This document shows, piece after piece, positions 49,901 through 58,140 of a stretch of DNA of 64,000 bases; positions within the stretch are counted from its first letter, which is position 1; every line of letters begins with the position of its first letter. A program made the translations under genes and the position numbers. Under the pieces are notes generated by a model. It searched no databases. It had not been told where the DNA came from and saw only the letters and a program-made list of their open reading frames with translations. This DNA is from Lucifuga dentata (taxonomy: Eukaryota; Chordata; Actinopteri; Ophidiiformes; Bythitidae). The DNA lies in contig VXCM01000724.1 in NCBI GenBank assembly GCA_014773175.1, positions 119,852 to 183,851 of the forward strand. The letters are read 5' to 3'.

Positions 49901-52740
49901 AACTCCGACTGCAAAAAACACCCAAACAGTGTGTGCAGCATTCACCTAGGTCACAATGGCAAAATGGTATAAAGGTTATTGCATTATTGTTGCCTGTCAC
50001 ACAGCAAAGATTAAATTGTGAGATATCACGACGAGGGATGCATCTCCACCGAATCCTTTGCTGACGCGTTGTGTTGTACAGTATAAACATAACATTACAC
50101 ACATTCAATATAAAGGCCTCGCAGTGTGGAAACATAACGGAATCCTCAGCTACTGCACTTCAAATACAAACTTTAACTTCTATCACTAGACGTTGTAGTT
50201 ATACAAAATGAAGCTAACTGCTAACTTTGCAAGCAAATTAACAATTCATAACTCCCTCCAGCAGATTTTCTCTCAGTTGTTATCTAAATGTTACACCAGC
50301 AGATATTAGTTTATGAGCTCACACTTGCTAAGACGATTTACTTGATAATTCTCGTGCCAAAACAACACATCAGAAATCTACCACCCCCAACATACACATT
50401 TTCCTAAGCAAAAAATGTTTACAGCCCCTTAGTCTGATCATTTTCTTTCCATTACTTATCTTGCCTCACCAGACCTCTGCATTTTTTTGTCTTCATGCTG
50501 AGCCATTTTTTTCTGTTCTGTGAGACAGAAAGGGGCTTCCATCATAAATATCTTCTGGAGAGAATGATGGAAAACATTAACAAAACTGAAGTAACAATAT
50601 TTACTGTGCATCCAGACATTGTGTACTACTGTGTGCCAGTGTAGCCATGTTAGCCCACGGGACAACACTTCACATTTCATCCACCGGGTCATTTAGCACA
50701 CAAGAGGAGGCCTGGCCAGGAGACACGTGCGCTCCAGCAGCTGAGTTTGTCGTCCAATCTGGACCAGCTATTCAGGCTTGTAATGTGGTATCATGCAGTG
50801 CCATGTCGGTATTGATGCCATCTGCCATGTTTTACTGTCAAATAACCACCGCCGCTGACAGAATTATCTATTCCACCACAGCAGCACCTGGAAGTCTTAC
50901 CCACTGACAGGCATTACACCTCTCTGTCTATCAGAATGGCACAGGAAACATCAGAAACAGAAATGTGTGTGTTGCTGCAGTAATTTACAGAAATCCTTTT
51001 GGAAAGTTTGCTCTGCTGTGTCTTTTTAGCCTGTGTGCTGATACCTTTGGGTGATTAACCACATAAGAAATATCATCATGTCACATTTACATTTTGCATT
51101 CAGACGTGATCACTGTTCCCGGTTCTCCTCACTCTCATGAATAAATTTATTTTGAATTAGGAGTTGTGGCTTGCCATGAGAAAGTGGACAGTAGTGAAAG
51201 ATTTGTCTTTTGACTTTACTGGGCAATAGGCTACATAGTTTGAGCACGCTGAGTCATTTTAACATGTTTTAATCCTAATATACTACTTAGCAGTTGTGTA
51301 TATGAAAGTAGTTTAGCTATTATCCCCTATTTATCCCTTAAATGTATAGAATGGGTCTTTAGCAACCCAGGACCACGTTACACACCTTTAATGCATTCAT
51401 TTATTTCAGTTAAGTCCTCAACCCCCTGGTATTCCTCACACTCTTTATTTTTTAACAGTTTTATGTTTTCAAGTTGTCAAAAGTGATGAAAATAATTGTT
51501 TATCTAATGTTGTTCGTTAAAAAGTGTATAGGGTCGCTGTGGACCTGAGGTATGTAATAGCGTCTTTTTTTTTCCTTCCTGGTATACAGACAGCAAGTAA
51601 TAGTTGCGATTTCAACTTTGGTCCTTAGGTAGTGTTGTAGCTGTAGTATCACTGATATGATGAACAAACGGTGAAACTAGGAGGAAGAAGGCTGTTTATG
51701 CTGTGAGCTATGCTGCTAGCTTACTGCTACAGAAAGACGCTGCAGCGCCGTGTCAGAGCTTTGATGACGAGATCTATAAGTCATTGTAAAAATATAATAT
51801 GGCAAAAAAATAGTTTTTGTTTTTTTTGTTATCATTCATAAAATGTTCTGAAAAGTTTACAATCAAAAATATTTAACTTTTTTAGCACAATTTGTGTTGC
51901 TTAAGTTACGGGCGGGTCTCTAACAACCCAACGTATGTACGAATGAATGGAAAACGACTCATGCATTTAAGGGTTATACTGGAAACATCTCATAAATCTG
52001 CATGTCTTGGAAATAAAACTGGCTAAGTCTAACAAATAAAAAGCATGAACTGCTGTTTCATGTCCTTCCACATAGTAGCGCAGCAATGTGTCACAAAATA
52101 CATATGATGAACCAATAAATGATGAGAAACTGAGTTATACCCAAAACAGGGATGTGAACAATACAGATTTGAAAACCTTCAAAAAACAGTAAAAGTTTTA
52201 TGAAGTAGGGTAGACTGAATATGCCTCTCACCAAACACAGTGAGAAGGTCCTTAAGGTCAAACAAACATATCGCTTGCAATAATTTCCAGCTTCGCCATC
52301 AACCTCAGTCATATTGTGCAGGCTAATATGATAGCTGACCCATGTAGCTTGAAACGGTCCAGAGCACTTCAAAAATCCCAATACAATCATTCAGCGCTAT
52401 GCACAGGCTTGCATCTCTTCACCGCTTCTAATGCTTTTTAACTGCAATGTTACAGCGAGTTCTCGAAAATAGGTTGCTCTGCTTCTGTTCCCCGGTTTTC
52501 AGAATCGACCTTTAGCTGATATTTAGGTATGTGTGCAGTCAGTGTAACTTGGCGCCTGTTAGACGGGCGAGTGATGCCTGCCTACTTAGCAGAGACAAGT
52601 GAAAGGTCAGCGTGCTCCTGGTGCTTAGAGGTTCAAGGCTCAGGGCGGACGATTCCAACCTGCTGCTGAAAATCAATCATGCCCTTTAAAAGTGTGAATG
52701 AGCTCTAGACCTTAAAATGTGGCTTCAAAAAGATGAAGGG

Positions 52741-52786
<46 letters not shown>

Positions 52787-55700
52787 AATGAAATTCTATG
52801 TGAATCGGGATGTCAAAAACAGTCAATGGATGGTAGTGTTGAGTCGTTATCTTTTTGATTTATAATTCCTCCATTTCTGTGAGATTTTTTCCATTTGATA
52901 GGTAATTTATTGCCGGCTGATTAGTGGAGAAAGGTCAGTCAATTCCAGTGTGGCTGGTGCTACAAACCACAGGATATCCATCTATTTCAGGTATTGTGCA
53001 GCGATTTGTGAGTCTGGCCACTGAGAGTACTAAATCAATGCCCAGCCTGTGGTCAGACATCCACAGGAAATTTACGCAGGCAGTCTCTACGGTCTATAAA
53101 TGTTGAAACTGAAGAGGAGAGACTTGCTGTACAGCATTCCACAGTTTGAGCTATTATCTCAGTGACATTCACAGTAAGGACCAGAGTAACAAACTCTAAT
53201 GGAGTAGTAGAGACAAAACTGTATCTCCAGGCTGAGTATACAGCTGTATTATCTCTCTGTTACTGTTACATAAAAACAGACAAGATGTTGGTGCAGACAT
53301 GTATGCATGGTGTAGTAAACAAAGTGTTTAAACAGTAATTGTTAGCATACTGTCATAATTCAATAATTAACAGAGCTGCTAGCATAAGTGGTGTTTGACA
53401 ATGTTGTTGCTTGTAGTAATACTCATTGCTGACACTGTTTACTATGCTAACAGCATAAGTAAGAGCATCACTCAGTAATGGGCTGTAGTGCTCTTCTCAG
53501 GATTGTCAGACAGCATATTAATGTGGCAGGTAGGGCACGATGTCGCCTGTTTGCTGCTGCGGTGAACTGCTGTGAAGCTATTATAACTTGCAAGTGATGT
53601 TCATTATGTTTTCTTCAACTGGTAAACAGGCAAACTTTTCAGCTGCTGTATGTGAATGAAGTAACTGCACAAATCTCTGACATTTACTTACATATTCCTA
53701 ATTGCTAATGCCCAATTCTCCATGCTGTAGTTTAGTCTTGTGCCACATCCTCTTCCTGTCCCTTTGCGTGCTGGCATGAGGGTTTGCCATATTAAATGTT
53801 ATGTCAAACCAGTAAGGGAGGAGTGGAAGTCGACAACAAAATCCAACAGCAGTCTGCACTGATGCTGATTTCGCTGACAGCATTACTCATAATGGGAAGC
53901 CCTTTAATTTGGGTAAATATCAAACAAATTGAGGTACCACATTATTACTTCATAAAATATTTTTTATTCAGGCGCATAAATCTGAAAGAGGTGAGTTCAT
54001 CCCAGAGTTTGACTTGGTTAATTGGACCTTCTTGATATAGAGTGCTCTCCACAGATTCAAGTATAAATGTGTGCTAAGTGTAACTTGTAAAGGAGTACCG
54101 GGAAGGGCTTAGTTTAGGCAACAATCCCAGTCACTGGCATCTGCATCGGTTTGTAAAGTGCTGAAATCTACCTGTGAGACACATGGTGCCACCATCCATT
54201 TCTTATCACCAGGGAAAACTGATCTTTAGCAAAAGGGCACAACACTAATAAGTCACACTATTCTCCCAGATTCTGCCCATTTCTGTACATGTACCTGACC
54301 AGCCAGCAGGAGATGTGCGGCTGAATTACAAAAACCCTTTGCTGACTTCATACCTGTGAACATGGCCAATTGTATTTGTAGGGATGCACTGCCAAGTTCA
54401 CAGATTCTGCAAAACTCTGGGTTTCTGCAATGGTGGGTGACAACTTTTACCTTTTTATATTGACCCTATATACTACACAAAACGACTACAAATAATATTA
54501 CAAAAATACAAAACAGATGTAATTACACAGTATGCAAAAATACTTTTCCTCAAGTGGCATGTGTTTAAATGACTGGAGACAAAGCAAATGACTAATTGGG
54601 TCAACAGAGGTCAGTGAGTAAAATTGATCCATAATGACAATTTAATGAACCAAAAACTCTGACCAATCACGTTATTTTTACCATAACACACAAATGCAAG
54701 TGTGAGCATGCACACACACACACAGAAATTCACTCCCTTAGTGAGTAGAAAACGAAGGGCTACTGTAACAGTGCGGAGAGAAACAAGAGGAAGACAAAGT
54801 GAGAAAGAAACTGACAGAGAGAGAGATATAAGCTCAGAGGAAACCTCGGGGGATGTGGGGTTTGGGAGCTAAAAAGAGGAGGAGAGCAAAATGACAAGCT
54901 AAGAAGTGGTGAGGCAAAGGTCTCGTGCGGTTTGGAGTAGATTTACAAGGGGAAATGCTGTGAGGGATAGAAGCAGCAGGAAAAATGCTCAGGCCACAGG
55001 TTTGCAATGGGCCAGAGAAGTACAGGAAGGAAGACGATTCACACAGTCTGAATCTCTTAGGTTGCAGCTTAATCCTCCTTGTCTCAAGTCATACATGCTG
55101 CAAAAAAAAATATTAAACCCCTTCCCATGTTCCCAGTGCTAAAGACTTCCCGAAAGAGATTTGTCTATGAGTTTCACACTCATTGTGCATTGTGAGTTTC
55201 ACACTCACTGTTCATGCACATTATCCTTAATTAATTCACATATTTAATATGAAAATGTAGGCACCAGATGACTACAAAGGTTGCTTAAAAGGATGCCTAA
55301 GTGCCTAATTCAAGGCATTATGACATGATTAATGCATTTCTGTTTCTAAAGTAACACTGTTTTGCTCACAGCCTCTGAAAAGCAAGTGGCAACATGCTGT
55401 TATAGGAGAGATTGTGGTATAAGCCATTTGTTTTAGGCAACAATGACTGGGAGCCCCTCATTTCCCTCAGACAGATGGAGGGGACCAACCATAAAGCTGG
55501 AGCAGAAATCATTAAGTCAGCCAAAGCCCTGCAGAGCTGTTTTAATTGTGTGCTCTGGAGCTGTAGGCACAGCGTACCTGATTGCCGCTATAACTAACTG
55601 ACTTCACTGAGACAGACGAGATCTTCTGTGGACGTTTAGGAGGTGATTTGTGTTCAGAAGGTTCCTCTGGGAGAAGACGATGGGGTGAGATAGAGAGGCA

Positions 55701-56892
55701 TGGAATGATGAGGCAGTTCATCGCTGGGTGAGCAGATTGGAGGCTCTCCATTGGAGACAACGTTGTCCAGCAGGAGAGCTCAAGCACCTGGCTAATGCTT
55801 CAAGGCTCATAATTTACAGCAAGCGCGCCGCTGTGTACGCTTAGCATTTTCAATGTGACGCCCTACAGAAGTTTGTGCGTCTGGTCCTGACCTTCGATGT
55901 GTGCGTCTGACAAAGCGTTAACCGATGACCCTTCAGCAGCTATGCTGCTGTGTCTGTGTATTGCACTGATCAATCACTGGGCAAAGCTGAGCAACAGGAA
56001 AACGTGAGCATGCACACAAAGAGCTCCATTAAAAATTCTCGTGAAAACAAGTATTGCACTCAATGCACAAACACACTCGCTTGTATGAAGACAGACAATA
56101 ATACTTGCCCAGATATGCACTTACACAAAATACACAGGCAGCCAGATATCTGGACAGAAAGACACACACACCTCAAGTGATGTGTTGACAGGTTGAGCAG
56201 GAGTTATATTCCTTCTCTAATGAATAAAGGCATATCAAATTCTATTACAGAGGATGGAGTCTGCCAAGACTCCCAACTCTGACTGACGTAGAAGCTGGTA
56301 AATCAATCCACTAAAAAAAAGCTTTACTTTAAGCTCCGAAAGACTGCATCATACCAGCCAACTTTGCCATCAGATGTCAAGCTGCATACTTCAGCAACAA
56401 TCTCTTAAACACTTCAGACAGCTGCCGACTACAGCTCAACATAACACACTGCAATTCTAGTTTTATTGAATTATAAATGATTTCTTCTCCTCCTAACACA
56501 CACTAACGTCATGTAAACAAACTCAGCTCAGCCTGAATCCACTAGAGCCTTAGGCAGCAATTACACCGGATGCTTTAAGGGAGATGCAATGCGATGCTGT
56601 TCACCTCCTGGATTCTGATCCTAATCATGCTGACATGTTTTGAGGCATTTTGCTGTTGCTTGGCAATCATGTAATCAGCTGTCGATCAGTTTGTGCTGAC
56701 TGATTGCTGCCATGATTAACAACAGATATGTTCAGGCAATCAAAGTTACACCAAACAAACCAAAATATAGCAGCAAAAATCATGTGAGAACAGTCAACAG
56801 TCACTGCTCATTGGTCAGAAATATCTGGGGGCATGAGAAAGCAAATCAAAACAGAAAAAAGGGGTTTTTTATACTATTTTTTTTTTTTTTAN

Positions 56893-56923
<31 letters not shown>

Positions 56924-58100
56924 AAGTTTACTATGCCAGAGTAACTAAAAAACACAGAAGAAAACACTGGAAAATTTGGATTTGTTATACTTTCCTAGAC
57001 AAAATCATCACTTGAGCCATATACCAAGAAAGCTGTGGCAGCAGAAGCTGAATATGACTTCAAGGCAACATGTGGAAAACCAAATGTTGCTTCACATGAT
57101 GTGAAGAAGACGTGTTGCCTTCAGACGGCTGAACAGGACAATGAGGCACATACGTATTTACCACATACAACAACATGCTAAGCATCAACACATTCATCTG
57201 AAGACATAGTAAATAAGTCTGATATGTTATGACGTTTCACAGCATCCACTTTAACTGCTGTCTAATCAACAGCGTAGTTTTACTGTGGTAAAATTTGTTT
57301 TATGTTCAAAGTGTTTAATGGTTTTAAGTAGTTTTTTTTTTTTCATCATGGTAATTTCTGTCCGTTAGATAAAATAGTTCCATATGGTCTGTATCTAGAA
57401 CTAATAATTTTGCCTCCATTTTTGTTATTGACAGTTTATTTGCTTTAGTAATTTTCCAACTAGACCTGAATGCACCCAGCATACTGCAAAGAGCCCATTT
57501 CAGTTAAACAGTAAAAAGAAAAAGTGTGATCATGCCGTACAAGTCACATGTATTTTTATGGATAACTGATTTGTTCTTTTGCTCAAATTGTCTCTCTTAA
57601 ATAGTCCCACACTAAATCTTGTCTAAAGATCTTTGTAATAAACTCTCAGGGCTCTGCTTTACCCTCAAGGAGAAGCAAATGTAGTCCACAGTCATGATGA
57701 TATGTAGCATCTTCCCTGAAGCTCTTATAAATATTTATACACAAAACTCATTACTCAGCCATACAGGGACAAGAGAGATATCATAACGGGATCTTTTTAC
57801 TGAGTTTGACAATAGCATTAAAGCATCTTAAAATAATGCACAGAGAGCTAACTTTATTACAAAATTCAAAATTCATTAGAAATGGTGCAGTCGTGAAGAT
57901 TCATGGCAATGCAAGGTGGTCAAATTTATAATTTAGCAAGTGGTAAAATATTTATCCAAGTATTAGAGGAGCTGAATAGAAGATGTGACCGTAGATGTAA
58001 ATGTGTGTGTGAAGGCATTCTTAAGATGGCCTGGTTGACGACTTCCAGCTACTCTCTCTCTCTCTCTTTCTCACTCTCTCTTGTACAATCAATCAGTTCN

Positions 58101-58140
<40 letters not shown>

